A stretch of DNA of 55,969 nt, taken from assembly GCA_009844425.1 (NCBI GenBank), contig VYBN01000048.1:1-55969 (forward strand), written 5' to 3'. Below the pieces are notes generated by a model, which saw nothing but the letters and a program-made list of their open reading frames with translations, did not search any database and was not told the DNA's origin. Shown here one piece after another: positions 1 to 8,848 of the stretch (position 1 is its first letter; each line of letters begins with the position of its first letter). This DNA comes from Gammaproteobacteria bacterium. Its GTDB lineage: Bacteria > Pseudomonadota > Gammaproteobacteria > Steroidobacterales > Foliamicaceae. The position numbers were made by a program, and so were the translations under genes.

Positions 1-285
1 ACCCTCTGCCTTACACTCCAACCATTATCACCGTTCCTACAGCGCAAGCTCCTAGTCGCCGTCCGGGTGGATTCGGAACAAGACGAGCGTTATGGCCAGC
101 AGCCCGGAAGATGCGGCACGCGCGCTGAGGCTGCCGGCCGGCGAGCATGAGATAGTTGATATGTGGCGGTCGAAGATCCTAACAGTGGAAGTGCACGTGC
201 CGTCGGCCGAGGGCGAATCATGAAGCTGCTACATGTCACTTGGGCGACCGGTCATGCCCGCGAATCTCATCGCTATAGCCACGCT
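1..285. other. left edge, no gene called
   Basis: I see no supportable gene here. One short plus-strand reading frame (ATG at 92, stop at 221-223, 43 codons) contains a plausible peptide, but it has no recognisable domain and no clear ribosome binding site. It could be the tail of a decayed gene. The base composition is less GC-rich than the catabolic genes to the right, which fits an accessory boundary. Confidence 0.3.
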
Positions 286-930
286 TCATGACCTGCTTTT
301 TCCCGCATGGCTTGGCGTCTCCGGCCCAGGGATATGTGTGTCAAGACCTTTCCTGATGCCGTCATTCATCTTTTCTCGGACCAGGTCGCGGCGCCGGGCG
401 GAGTAGCTCCATATTCGATGCGGATTCAGCGCGAGGAGCCGTCCCTTGCGCTGGAAGAATTTCACATAGCTCCATACTCTCTCCCCAACGCAAAATACGG
501 TCTGCGGTTTCACTCGGCTTATCTCCCATTTCAACACGCCAAGCCAGCGTTCAGCTATAAGTAGCCTTTCCGTTTTCGGTTTCTCTGCCCACACGCTTGC
601 CTTGTCCACCTGCTTGATGAAGTTCGTTATATAGCAGCGCCAGCCTCCCGACGTGTCGCGGCCACCTAGCTTCAGGTCGCATTCAACCAATACGTCCCTG
701 AACACATCGTTTCGCCATTGAGCCTCAATACCAGTATGTCTGTAATATCTATCGGCGTACTCCACACCCCGTTCCGATGGGTACTCACAGATGAACATGA
801 CATCTGATCGAGATTCCCCAAGGGCGCCGTAAAGCCACTTCGGGGGCGGCATGGAATGATCCGGCAATTGCTTGCGGATTCGATCACGGAGTTCTACAAA
901 GTGTGGATGAACCACGATGTTTCCTTGCAT
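286..930 (-). CDS. uracil-DNA-glycosylase-like family protein
   Basis: A 214-residue protein with the general plan of the UDG-like superfamily. A hydrophobic strand ends in VMFICEYPSE (about residues 43-52), where family members carry the GxxPG-type motif. A central CYITNFIK strand follows, and near residues 140-153 a PQTVFCVGERVW segment resembles the PKxIVxLGxxA strand that precedes the DNA-binding loop. No iron-sulphur cysteine set is obvious. True members remove uracil or act as nucleic-acid-binding relatives, but this protein departs from the classical catalytic motifs, so activity is uncertain. No strong Shine-Dalgarno sequence precedes the ATG. It is isolated, faces away from nothing that explains it, and is AT-richer than its right-hand neighbours, suggesting an accessory gene. 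The family call is from motif spacing only. Confidence 0.5.
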   Translation of the reverse strand: MQGNIVVHPHFVELRDRIRKQLPDHSMPPPKWLYGALGESRSDVMFICEYPSERGVEYADRYYRHTGIEAQWRNDVFRDVLVECDLKLGGRDTSGGWRCYITNFIKQVDKASVWAEKPKTERLLIAERWLGVLKWEISRVKPQTVFCVGERVWSYVKFFQRKGRLLALNPHRIWSYSARRRDLVREKMNDGIRKGLDTHIPGPETPSHAGKSRS

Positions 931-1052
931 ATGCGCGTGTTACCGGCGCTGTGATGACAGCAGCATTTTTCACCTTCACAGGAAGCCATAAAGATGACAA
1001 TAGCGACCTCTGGGCAGGGTGGGACGCTGTGGGGGACATGCCTCCACTCCCA

Positions 1053-1112
1053 GGGAACGCCCTGGTTCCCAGCGTAGCTACGGGGAACGAGGGCGGGGAC
1101 GCCCTCGTTCCC
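1053..1112. terminator. tandem GC hairpins downstream of hyuB
   Basis: Two hairpins lie just past the hyuB stop. The first pairs GGGAAC (1053-1058) with GTTCCC (1065-1070). The second has a perfect 12-bp stem, 1083-1094 with 1101-1112, around a GGGGAC loop. No T-run follows, so this may be a transcript-stabilising or REP-like palindrome rather than a classical terminator. Its core GAGGGCGGGGACGCCCTC recurs elsewhere in the window (29188-29257, 49626-49642). Confidence 0.55.
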
Positions 1113-1115
1113 GGG

Positions 1116-2996
1116 TCAGGCGGCGGAACCGAACCAGTTCTGGAATTCGGGGGCGGCGGGGGCCGGGAGGCCGGTTTCGGACTCGCAGCGGTCCTTGAGC
1201 TCGTCCACCGTGCCGCCGAAATCGAACAGCAGGGTATCGCCTCGTTCGGTGGCCATGTCCGCACGCAATTTCTCGGTCGCGCTGTCGTCCACCTCGCCGT
1301 CCTCGTTGCAGACCACACCGTAGCGGCGCGCGCCATTCACACTGACCAGGCCGGCGGCCACATCAAAGCCTACCTGCTCGGCGGGACGCTTGAGCGGATC
1401 GCCCCAGCCGCCGCCCCCCCAGGTGTCGAAGTACAGCAGGTCGCCCGGCTCCACCTTGATCCGGTCGCACTTCGACTGCAGCAATTCCTCGCTGCCGTCA
1501 GTGCGGTGCAGGATCTTGCGGCTGCGCTGCCCGGGCAGACCGCCATTCACACCCCAGGGATAGGTGAGCCAGCGGTCGTCGTGGATCGAGATCTCGCCCG
1601 GCTCCAGGAACCGGTAGCCCACCCGTAAAGCGTTGCCGCCGCGGTGCTGGCCGGGACCGCCGCTGTCCGTCAATGTTTCGTACACGTCGATGCGCAACGG
1701 GAAGTAGCTCTCCAGGAACTCGTTGGGCACGTTGGTGAAGCTCGGCCACAGCGAATGGCCGTCGGGGCCGTCGCCGAAGGGCTTGCCGGGAATCCCGCCG
1801 AAACCGATCTGGTAAAGCTGATACCACTCGCCGTCGGCGCGCCGGTAACCCGAATACATGAAGTGCGGGCTGTCGGAGAAGCCGGCCGCACAAAGGAAAT
1901 CCGGGTTGCCCTGCCCCAGAAGCCCACCCAGGATGTCGAAAATGCGTCCCAGCGCGTGGGTGCGGCAGGACAGCGCCGCTGGGAACCTGGGCTTGAGCAA
2001 GGTGCCCTCGGGGATGCGCACCTCCATCAGGTCATAGAACCCGTCGTTGAACATGATCTGCGGATCGAACACCATGATCATGTACACCCCGGCGAACATC
2101 TTGAACATTTCCTCGTTCAGGTAGAAGTTCACCGAACTGATGGATTGGGGATCGGTGCCCTCAAAGTCGAAGATCACCTTCTCGCCCTCGCGCCACATTG
2201 CGCACTTGATCCTGTACGGCCCCATGCCCAGTCCGTCGTCGCAGATGTAGTCCTCGAAATACTGCTTCGTCTCCGGTATCGTCATGTTGATCAGCGTGCC
2301 CATGGCGCGCTTGTTGCGATCCAGCAGTTCCTCCAGCGCGGAGTAGTAGACGTCGTCGCCGAAACGCTCCGCCATCTCCAGCACGCGCTTCTCCGCGGTG
2401 CGGATGGCGGCAACGATGGCGTTGAAGTCGCTGCGGTTCCAGTGCGGCAGCCGGCAGTTGTGAAGAATCAGCCGCAGGACATCTTCCTGCAGTTCGTCGT
2501 TCTTGTAGATCTTGACCGGAGGCACGCGAATGCCCTCCTCGAAGATCTGCCGGGCGTCGGTGGGCAGGCTGCCGGGCACCTTGCCGCCAATGTCGGTCAT
2601 GTGTCCGAACATCGACGCATAGGCGATCAGCCGCCCGTCCTTGTAGATCGGCCGCAGCAGCAGCCAGTCGTTGGCGTGGCTCACGGCCCCGTTACAGGCA
2701 TAGGGGTCGGTGGTGAGGAACATGTCGCCTTCCTCTATCGTCCCGTCGTAGGCCTCCTTGAAGCCGTGAATGAAACTGCCGAACTGACCCACGACCATCT
2801 TGCCTTCCAGGTTGGCGATCATGGGGAACTCGTCGTGCTGCTCGCGGATGCCGGGCGACATGGCGGTGCGGAACAGCACCGCGTCCATCTCCCAGCGGGC
2901 GTTCAGCATCGCGTTTTCGATGATGTCCAGCGTAATGGGGTCCAGCTCCACGCGGTTATAAGGGCGTGGGCGGCTTTCTATGATTTGTGCAGGCAT
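1116..2996 (-). CDS. hydantoinase B / oxoprolinase B family protein
   Basis: A 626-residue protein matching the HyuB family (N-methylhydantoinase B, 5-oxoprolinase C-half, acetone/acetophenone carboxylase alpha-type subunits). It shows the family's N-terminal DPITLDIIENA start, the SHANDWLLLRP region, the FDFEGTDPQSISSVNFYLNE stretch and the C-terminal glycine-rich DTWGGGGWGDPLKR. GGGAG sits 7 bases before the ATG. It lies 14 bases after hyuA in the same operon, and the two usually form a complex that hydrolyses or carboxylates with ATP. The substrate cannot be read from sequence: a cyclic amide (hydantoin, oxoproline) or a ketone are both possible. The neighbouring HMG-CoA-lyase-like and CoA-transferase genes favour an organic-acid catabolic role. 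Confidence 0.88.
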   Translation of the reverse strand: MPAQIIESRPRPYNRVELDPITLDIIENAMLNARWEMDAVLFRTAMSPGIREQHDEFPMIANLEGKMVVGQFGSFIHGFKEAYDGTIEEGDMFLTTDPYACNGAVSHANDWLLLRPIYKDGRLIAYASMFGHMTDIGGKVPGSLPTDARQIFEEGIRVPPVKIYKNDELQEDVLRLILHNCRLPHWNRSDFNAIVAAIRTAEKRVLEMAERFGDDVYYSALEELLDRNKRAMGTLINMTIPETKQYFEDYICDDGLGMGPYRIKCAMWREGEKVIFDFEGTDPQSISSVNFYLNEEMFKMFAGVYMIMVFDPQIMFNDGFYDLMEVRIPEGTLLKPRFPAALSCRTHALGRIFDILGGLLGQGNPDFLCAAGFSDSPHFMYSGYRRADGEWYQLYQIGFGGIPGKPFGDGPDGHSLWPSFTNVPNEFLESYFPLRIDVYETLTDSGGPGQHRGGNALRVGYRFLEPGEISIHDDRWLTYPWGVNGGLPGQRSRKILHRTDGSEELLQSKCDRIKVEPGDLLYFDTWGGGGWGDPLKRPAEQVGFDVAAGLVSVNGARRYGVVCNEDGEVDDSATEKLRADMATERGDTLLFDFGGTVDELKDRCESETGLPAPAAPEFQNWFGSAA

Positions 2997-3010
2997 TGTC
3001 TAACTCCCGT

Positions 3011-5068
3011 TCAGGAATTTGAAGGCGTAATCAGGATGTTGCCGTATTCGTCCACCTGCCCCTCATGAGCAGGGAGAATCAGCGTGGTCGAGTCCATCTC
3101 CAGCACGATTGCCGGGCCGGTTATTACGTTGCCGGCCTTGAGCTTGGAGCGGTCATACAGCATCGCCTGCTGCATGCCGCCATCGACGTAGATTTCGTGC
3201 GAAACCATTTCGGCGGCCGCCGGGCTTGCGTCTCCTTCCGCGACCCGCAATGCGCGCACCACCGTGGGCTTGCCCTCGGATACGGCACGCAGGTTGACGA
3301 GTTCCTTGTCTTCGGGAAGCGCGAAGGTGAAAAGTTGCTCATGCATCTGATCGAATCTGTCTCCGATCACATCCAGGCCCTGCTGCCTCAAATCATCCAG
3401 TTCGAAATCGACGGTCAGCAGCAAACCCTGTCCGTGGTAGCGGATGTCCGCCTGGTAGCTCAGGGTCTGGTCACTGCGCGGAATGCCCTCCTCGTCCAGT
3501 GCCTGTGAGGCCTGCTCTGCAAGGTCCGCGAAAATGTCCGCCGCCTCTTCGGCGTTGGTGCGCCCGAAACGCCGGATGAAGGTTCGCGAGGCTTCGTTGC
3601 GCACCCGCGTGGTCGCATCGCCGTAGGCGCACAACACGCCGGGACCGGGCGGAATGATGACCGGCCAGGAACTCATGAGCCTGCCCAGCGCGTTGGCGTG
3701 CAGCGGCCCGGCGCCCCCGAAGGCGATCAGCGCGAACTCGCGCGGGTCGTGGCCCTGCTCCACCGATACCAGGCGCAAGGCGCCATACATGTTCTCGTTG
3801 ACCAGGCTTACGATGCCGGATGCCGCCTCCATCAGCGAAAGGCCCAGGGCATCGGCGATCTTCTGTACGGCGGCTTCGGCCGCGCCGCGGTCCAGCTTCA
3901 TGTCGCCGCCCAGGCGCACCTCCGCGGGCAGGTAGCCGAGCACCACGTTGGCGTCCGTAACCGTGGGCTCTTCGCCGCCCTTGGCATAGGCCGCCGGCCC
4001 CGGATCGGCGCCGGCGCTCTGCGGGCCGACGCGCAGCGCGCCGGTGAGTTCCGGCACGTGGGCGATGGAACCGCCTCCGGCGCCCACGGTGCGAACGTCC
4101 ACCGAGGAAGCGCGCACGGTCACGTCCCCCACGGTGGTCTCGCGCCTCAATTGCGCCTGACCGTCCTGCACCAGCGCCACGTCCGTTGACGTGCCGCCCA
4201 TGTCGAAGGTCAGCAGGTTGTTGTGCTCGGCCTGCGAGGCAATCCAGATGGCGCCGGAAACGCCGCCGGCCGGGCCGCTCATCAGCAGGTTGACCGGGTA
4301 GGCCTCGGCCGCGTCCGCGGAGGCCAGGCCGCCGTCGGAGCGCAGCACGTGCAGCTGCACGCCGCTCATCGTGTCGTTGAGCTGCTGCTCGAGATTGCGC
4401 ACGTAGGTCGCCACCTTCGGGCGCACGTAGGAGTTGGCGACCGTCGTGATCGTTCGCTCGTATTCCTGCATCTCCGGCACGACTTCCGAGGAAAGGGATA
4501 CCGGAACGCCGGGAAGAACGCGCTCGGCAACCTCACGGACCTGCTGCTCGTGCGCCGGATTGGCGAACGAATTGATCAGCGACACGGTCAGCGCCTCCAC
4601 GCCTCTACCGGCCAGCTTCTGCAGTTCCGCTTCCAGGGACCCGACGTTGAGTTCGTGCACCACCGATCCGTCGGCGCCGACGCGCTCGTCGGCTTCGATG
4701 GTCAGCTCCAGCGGCGCGATCGGCAGGCTCTTGTTGTAGATCACCCATCCGCCGAGACCGCCCGGCACGAAGGAACGGGCAATCTGCAGCACCTGCCGGT
4801 AGCCCTTGGTCGTGACCAGTCCTACCCTGGCGCCCGTCCCGGTGAGGATGGTATTCGTGGCCACCGTGGTCCCGTGCATGACATGGGTGATATCCCCGGG
4901 GTCCACATCCGCGTCGCCACAGACCCTGTCAATGCCGTTGGACACGCCGATCGACGAATCCTCCGGCGTGCTGGGGACTTTTGCGGTGTACATCTCCCCC
5001 GACTGCTCGTTAACCAGGAGCAGGTCGGTAAAAGTACCGCCCACATCCACGCCCAAGCGAAAGCTCAT
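3011..5068 (-). CDS. hydantoinase A / oxoprolinase A family protein (ATPase subunit)
   Basis: A 685-residue HyuA-type subunit. The N-terminus carries the actin-like ATPase signature GVDVGGTFTDLLLV, followed by MHGTTVATNTILTGTGARVG. The phosphate-binding LLTFDMGGTSTDVALV is central, and AFGGAGPLHANALGRLM lies beyond it. The family couples ATP hydrolysis to ring opening or carboxylation with HyuB. I chose the ATG at 5068 over a longer frame because GGGAGA lies 7 bases upstream, the protein then starts exactly at the conserved domain, and the ATG overlaps the preceding gene's stop as ATGA. That overlap and the HyuB gene 14 bases downstream make a three-gene operon. Confidence 0.9.
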   Translation of the reverse strand: MSFRLGVDVGGTFTDLLLVNEQSGEMYTAKVPSTPEDSSIGVSNGIDRVCGDADVDPGDITHVMHGTTVATNTILTGTGARVGLVTTKGYRQVLQIARSFVPGGLGGWVIYNKSLPIAPLELTIEADERVGADGSVVHELNVGSLEAELQKLAGRGVEALTVSLINSFANPAHEQQVREVAERVLPGVPVSLSSEVVPEMQEYERTITTVANSYVRPKVATYVRNLEQQLNDTMSGVQLHVLRSDGGLASADAAEAYPVNLLMSGPAGGVSGAIWIASQAEHNNLLTFDMGGTSTDVALVQDGQAQLRRETTVGDVTVRASSVDVRTVGAGGGSIAHVPELTGALRVGPQSAGADPGPAAYAKGGEEPTVTDANVVLGYLPAEVRLGGDMKLDRGAAEAAVQKIADALGLSLMEAASGIVSLVNENMYGALRLVSVEQGHDPREFALIAFGGAGPLHANALGRLMSSWPVIIPPGPGVLCAYGDATTRVRNEASRTFIRRFGRTNAEEAADIFADLAEQASQALDEEGIPRSDQTLSYQADIRYHGQGLLLTVDFELDDLRQQGLDVIGDRFDQMHEQLFTFALPEDKELVNLRAVSEGKPTVVRALRVAEGDASPAAAEMVSHEIYVDGGMQQAMLYDRSKLKAGNVITGPAIVLEMDSTTLILPAHEGQVDEYGNILITPSNS

Positions 5069-6015
5069 GCTGTTTCTCCCGTGTGTATTAGGGCCTGCGC
5101 GCCCATGGCCACGTCCGGGAAAATTCCCGCGCGCGGCAGCATCGCAGGCAAATCGCCGTGGCCAAGCTGCTCGCGCAGCCAGCCACTGGTTTCGATGATC
5201 TTCTTCAGCGACACGCCGGTCTCGACCCCGGACCTCGACAGAAGGTAAAGCAGGTCGTCGGTCGGAATGTTGCCGGTCGCCAGCGGCGCAAAGGGGCAAC
5301 CGCCTATCCCGCCGATGCTGGCGTCAATGGAGGCCACGCCGGCATCCAGCGCCGCCTGGGCGTTGGCCAGCCCGGTATTGCGCGTGTTGTGCAGGTGCAC
5401 CCGGATCGGCAGGCCGGGCAGACGTTCGGAAATACGCCCCAGAACGTCCGTGATCTGCGCCGGCACGGCCACGCCGATGGAATCGGCGATCCCCAGCTCC
5501 ACCGGGTCGCCCTCGGCCACTCGTTCGGCGTACTCCACCACCCGTTCCGGGGGAACCTCGCCTTCGAACGGGCAACCGAAGGCCGACGAAACCATGCAAT
5601 TGGCCCGTATCCCTTCCTTCTTCGCTTCCTTCGCAATTTTCAGCCAGGCCTCGATGGATTCGAGGCTGGATACGCCCTGGTTGCGCCGGTTATAGGTGTC
5701 GCTGGACACCACGACCATGCCCACCTCGTCGATGCCGCAATCGCGGGCGCGCTCGAAGCCGCGCTGGTTCAGGACCAGGCCGATCAGAATGAGATCGTCG
5801 CGCTTCGGCACGCCGCGAACCACGTCTTCGGCGTCGGCCATCTGCGGGACCCGCTTCGGGTGGACGAAACTGACCGCCTCCACCTTGCGTATTCCCGCGT
5901 CCACCGCGCGGCGAATGAACTCCAGCTTGACCTCGGTAGGCAACACTTCCTCGGATTGCAGGCCGTCCCGCGGACCCACTTCCACAATCGAAACGCGGCG
6001 TGCGCTGGCAGTCAT
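5065..6015 (-). CDS. hydroxymethylglutaryl-CoA lyase family protein
   Basis: A 316-residue DRE-TIM metallolyase. It opens with VEVGPRDGLQSE, the HMG-CoA lyase signature (general base and metal-binding Asp region). It also has KVEAVSFVHPKRVPQMAD, the metal-ligand IRVHLHNTRNTG loop and the GGCPFAP segment with the conserved cysteine. Such enzymes split HMG-CoA or related 3-hydroxy-3-methylacyl-CoA into acetyl-CoA (or pyruvate-type products) and a keto acid. It is the first gene of the hyuA-hyuB operon and overlaps hyuA by four bases, so it may process a product of that complex. A leucine-degradation role is less likely because no other leucine-catabolic genes are present. A G-rich Shine-Dalgarno sequence precedes the ATG. 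Confidence 0.88.
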   Translation of the reverse strand: MTASARRVSIVEVGPRDGLQSEEVLPTEVKLEFIRRAVDAGIRKVEAVSFVHPKRVPQMADAEDVVRGVPKRDDLILIGLVLNQRGFERARDCGIDEVGMVVVSSDTYNRRNQGVSSLESIEAWLKIAKEAKKEGIRANCMVSSAFGCPFEGEVPPERVVEYAERVAEGDPVELGIADSIGVAVPAQITDVLGRISERLPGLPIRVHLHNTRNTGLANAQAALDAGVASIDASIGGIGGCPFAPLATGNIPTDDLLYLLSRSGVETGVSLKKIIETSGWLREQLGHGDLPAMLPRAGIFPDVAMGAQALIHTGETA

Positions 6016-6139
6016 CGAAATGCCGTCCCCCTCAAACCAAGGCAGCGTATTCTATACAATGTATGTTCAAACTTCATCATGGCCCGGTCCCGGAAACAAG
6101 CAGGGCCGGGCTTTTCGCACGATAAGGGGAATCAAGGAC
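6016..6139. promoter_or_regulatory. divergent control region with palindromic operator
   Basis: This 124-base gap separates the divergent HMG-lyase/hyu operon from the CoA-transferase operon and should carry both promoters. It contains the odd-centred perfect palindrome ATACAATGTAT (6054-6064), of the sort recognised by GntR-family regulators of catabolic genes. A hairpin follows (GCCCGG at 6082-6087 with CCGGGC at 6106-6111, then TTTT), inside the presumed CoA-transferase leader, where it could attenuate. A purine-rich AAGGGG lies before the ATG at 6140. No regulator gene is present nearby. The operator assignment is inference. Confidence 0.4.
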
Positions 6140-7342
6140 ATGACGGACAAGACCGGCCCGCTGGCCGATCTGAGGCTGATTGAACTCGGGGCGCTGCTGG
6201 CGGGCCCGTTCTGCGGACAGCTGATGGCGGATTTCGGCGCCGAGGTGATCAAGGTGGAAGCGCCGGACCGGCCGGATCCGATGCGCGACTGGGGGCAGGA
6301 GAAAGCCCACGGAATGTCGCTGTGGTGGCCGGTGATTTCCCGTAACAAGAAGGCGATCACGCTGAATCTGCGGGAGAAAGAGGGTCAGGACATCCTCAAG
6401 GAACTGGTCGCCAAGGCCGATTTCCTGCTGGAGAACTTCCGTCCGGGAACGCTGGAACGCTGGAACCTGTCCTGGGAAGAACTGCACGACATCAATCCCG
6501 CGCTGATCCTGATCCGCGTGTCCGGCTACGGGCAGACCGGCCCCTATTCGTCGCGGGCCGGCTACGGAGCGATCGGCGAGGCCATGGGCGGACTCCGCTA
6601 CGTGGCCGGCGATCCCTCCACCCCGCCGAGCCGCGTGGGCATCAGCATAGGCGACCAGCTCGCGGCCACGTTCGCCTGCATCGGCGCCCTGTCCGCCCTG
6701 CATCACCGCGAGCGCACGGGCGAAGGGCAAGTGGTGGACTCCGCGATCTACGAGGCGGTGCTCAACATGATGGAATCGCTCGTTACCGAATACCAGCAGG
6801 CCGGGTATATCCGCGAGCGCACCGGTTCGATTCTGCCGCGGGTGGCGCCGTCGAACGTCTATCCCACCAGGGACGGCACCTACATCCTGATCGCGGCCAA
6901 CCAGGACAGCGTTTTCCGTCGCTTGAGCGCGGCCATGGGGCGGCCGGAGCTGGCCGACGACCCGCGCTACTCAAGCCACGCCGCGCGAGGCGAGACGCAG
7001 AAGGAACTCGACGAGCTCATCGCGGAATGGACCGCGACCTTGGACGCCGCCGAGCTGGAGGCGCTGATGGACGAGAGCGGCGTGCCGTCGGGCAAGATCT
7101 ACCGGGCGCCGGAAATGCTCGAGGACGCGCATTTCAAGGCCCGCGAGGCCATCGTTTCGACCATGCATCCGAAGTTCGGCGATCTGAAGATGCAGAACGT
7201 GGCGCCCAAGCTGTCGCTCACGCCGGGGCGGATACGGACCCCGGCGCCGCAGATCGGACAGCACAACGACGAAATCTACGGCGGCCTGCTCGACTACGAC
7301 AATGACAGGCTGGCCGCACTGAAGGAACGGGGGATTATCTGA
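6140..7342 (+). CDS. CaiB/BaiF family CoA-transferase
   Basis: A 400-residue family III CoA-transferase. The N-terminal LRLIELGALLAGPFCGQLMA and FGAEVIKVE are characteristic. The catalytic Asp should be D172 in VGISIGDQLA, which forms the acyl-aspartyl anhydride in this family, and GEGQVVDSAIYEAV follows. The enzyme moves CoA between carboxylic acids. A longer frame exists upstream, but the ATG at 6140 follows AAGGGG and begins exactly at the conserved domain. The gene heads an operon with the isochorismatase-like hydrolase (5 bases on) and the VOC gene. It may activate or recycle an acid made by the divergent hydantoinase system, but its substrate is unknown. Confidence 0.92.
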   Translation: MTDKTGPLADLRLIELGALLAGPFCGQLMADFGAEVIKVEAPDRPDPMRDWGQEKAHGMSLWWPVISRNKKAITLNLREKEGQDILKELVAKADFLLENFRPGTLERWNLSWEELHDINPALILIRVSGYGQTGPYSSRAGYGAIGEAMGGLRYVAGDPSTPPSRVGISIGDQLAATFACIGALSALHHRERTGEGQVVDSAIYEAVLNMMESLVTEYQQAGYIRERTGSILPRVAPSNVYPTRDGTYILIAANQDSVFRRLSAAMGRPELADDPRYSSHAARGETQKELDELIAEWTATLDAAELEALMDESGVPSGKIYRAPEMLEDAHFKAREAIVSTMHPKFGDLKMQNVAPKLSLTPGRIRTPAPQIGQHNDEIYGGLLDYDNDRLAALKERGII

Positions 7343-7347
7343 CGACC

Positions 7348-7971
7348 ATGGTGGAATTGGACCAGGACTACAGCCAGGCCGGATTCGGCGGCTCGATCCA
7401 GCCCGGGGCCAGGCCCGCGCTGCTGATCATCGATTTCGTGCGGGCCTACCTGGACCCGGAATGCTCGCTCTACGCAGGCGTGGAGGAAGAACTGGCCCAG
7501 GCGGTGAACCTGCTGGGCGAGTGCCGCAAGGCCGGCATGCCCGTTTTTCATACCTGCGTGGAATATGACGCCGCCGGCGTGGAGGGCGGCGTGTTCTACC
7601 GCAAGGTGCCGGCGCTGGCCAACCTCGTGAAGGGGTCGCCCTATTGCGCTTTCGGCGAAGGGCTGGAGCCGGCCGAGGGCGAGGTGGTGATCGTCAAGAA
7701 ATACCCCAGTGCGTTCTTCGGTACCCACCTGGCGGCCACCCTCTCCTCGCTGGGAGTCGACACGCTGCTGATCTGCGGGCTCACCACCAGCGGCTGCGTG
7801 CGCGCCTCGGCCGTGGACGCGCTGCAGTACGGCTACATCCCGATCGTCGTGCGCGAGGCCACGGGGGACCGCGACGAGCGGCCGCACGAGGCCAACCTGT
7901 TCGACATCAGCAAGAAATTCGGCGAGGTCATCGGCATCGATGACGCCCGTCGATACCTGGCATCGTTATGA
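7348..7971 (+). CDS. isochorismatase-like cysteine hydrolase
   Basis: A 207-residue protein of the isochorismatase / N-carbamoylsarcosine amidohydrolase fold. The expected triad is visible: D29 in ALLIIDFVRAY, a lysine in VVIVKKYPSAFFGT (about residue 118) and the nucleophilic cysteine in LTTSGCVRASAVDA (about residue 150). Family members hydrolyse N-carbamoyl amides, nicotinamide or isochorismate. Beside a hydantoinase-type pair, an N-carbamoyl-amino-acid or related amidase role is attractive, because hydantoin cleavage yields N-carbamoyl compounds. That link is inference. The gene starts 5 bases after the CoA-transferase stop and overlaps the next gene by four bases, so all three are probably co-translated. 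Confidence 0.85.
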   Translation: MVELDQDYSQAGFGGSIQPGARPALLIIDFVRAYLDPECSLYAGVEEELAQAVNLLGECRKAGMPVFHTCVEYDAAGVEGGVFYRKVPALANLVKGSPYCAFGEGLEPAEGEVVIVKKYPSAFFGTHLAATLSSLGVDTLLICGLTTSGCVRASAVDALQYGYIPIVVREATGDRDERPHEANLFDISKKFGEVIGIDDARRYLASL

Positions 7972-8828
7972 TCGGCCCGATCAGTTGCGTGACGATCGCC
8001 GCGCCCGACCTGGGCGCGATGGAAGAGGCCTACGAGCTTCTGGGTTACCGGTCCACCGGCGGCGGACGGATTTCCGGGGAGCTGGCGAATTTCTGGGGCG
8101 CCGAGGCGGTGGAAGGCGCGCAGTTCCTGCTCATGGCGCCGGCAACCACTACCGGATTTCATTTCCGGTTCGTGGAACAGCCGGAAACGGAAGGCTATGC
8201 GGCCTACCGATGCTGGGGCTGGAACGCCGCCGAGCTGATGGTCCAGGACACCGACGCGCTGGAGCAACAACTCCTGGGCACGCCTTTCCACATCCTTGGG
8301 CCGCCGGCCGACCTGTCCATCTCCGACGCCATCCGCGCCATGCAGGTCCAGGGTCCGGCGAAGGAATTCCTGTATCTGACGATGTTCAAGCGGAGAACGG
8401 AATTCGACGTGCCCGAGGCCGTGGATTTCGTCGACCGCACCTTCATCGTGATCCTCGGAGGGCCTACGGTTGAAATGCTCGGCGACGCCTGGGGCGAGCG
8501 CTTCGGACTCACCTACGGCCAACCCCGTCCGGTGCGAATCACGGTCATGGGACAGGTCTACGGCCTGCCCTACGATCACCGTTTCATGCTGAGCACGATG
8601 TCCCTGTCCGGAAGCAACCTGATCGAACTCGACAGCATGCCGGAAACCGCCGAGCCGCGACCGCAGCGGGACGGCTGGCTGCCGCCGTCGATCAGCATGG
8701 TCAGCTTCGTTTCCGATTCGCTCGGAGATCAAACGCTGAAGGGCCAGCCGGGCGCACCTTACTACGGCCGTGAAGCGGGCATCTGGCGCGGTCCGGTGGG
8801 CGAGTGGGTGGAACTCATCGCCCCATAG
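7968..8828 (+). CDS. VOC (glyoxalase/dioxygenase-fold) family protein
   Basis: A 286-residue protein that looks like tandem vicinal-oxygen-chelate modules. The first begins ISCVTIAAPDLGAMEEAYELLGY, a typical beta-alpha opening, and ends with ELMVQDTDALEQQLLGTPFHILGPP. The second ends with GREAGIWRGPVGEWVELIAP. Metal ligands cannot be assigned with certainty. The family includes glyoxalases, extradiol dioxygenases and epimerases, so the reaction is unknown. The ATG overlaps the hydrolase stop by four bases. It is the last gene of the CoA-transferase operon, which is followed by two large hairpins. Confidence 0.75.
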   Translation: MIGPISCVTIAAPDLGAMEEAYELLGYRSTGGGRISGELANFWGAEAVEGAQFLLMAPATTTGFHFRFVEQPETEGYAAYRCWGWNAAELMVQDTDALEQQLLGTPFHILGPPADLSISDAIRAMQVQGPAKEFLYLTMFKRRTEFDVPEAVDFVDRTFIVILGGPTVEMLGDAWGERFGLTYGQPRPVRITVMGQVYGLPYDHRFMLSTMSLSGSNLIELDSMPETAEPRPQRDGWLPPSISMVSFVSDSLGDQTLKGQPGAPYYGREAGIWRGPVGEWVELIAP

Positions 8829-8848
8829 CTCTCTCGTGCTGGTCCCGC

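Noticed and set aside
5696..6139. In-frame extension of the CoA-transferase upstream of 6140
   Set aside because: It runs antisense through the HMG-lyase gene, lacks conserved sequence and ignores the ribosome site before 6140.
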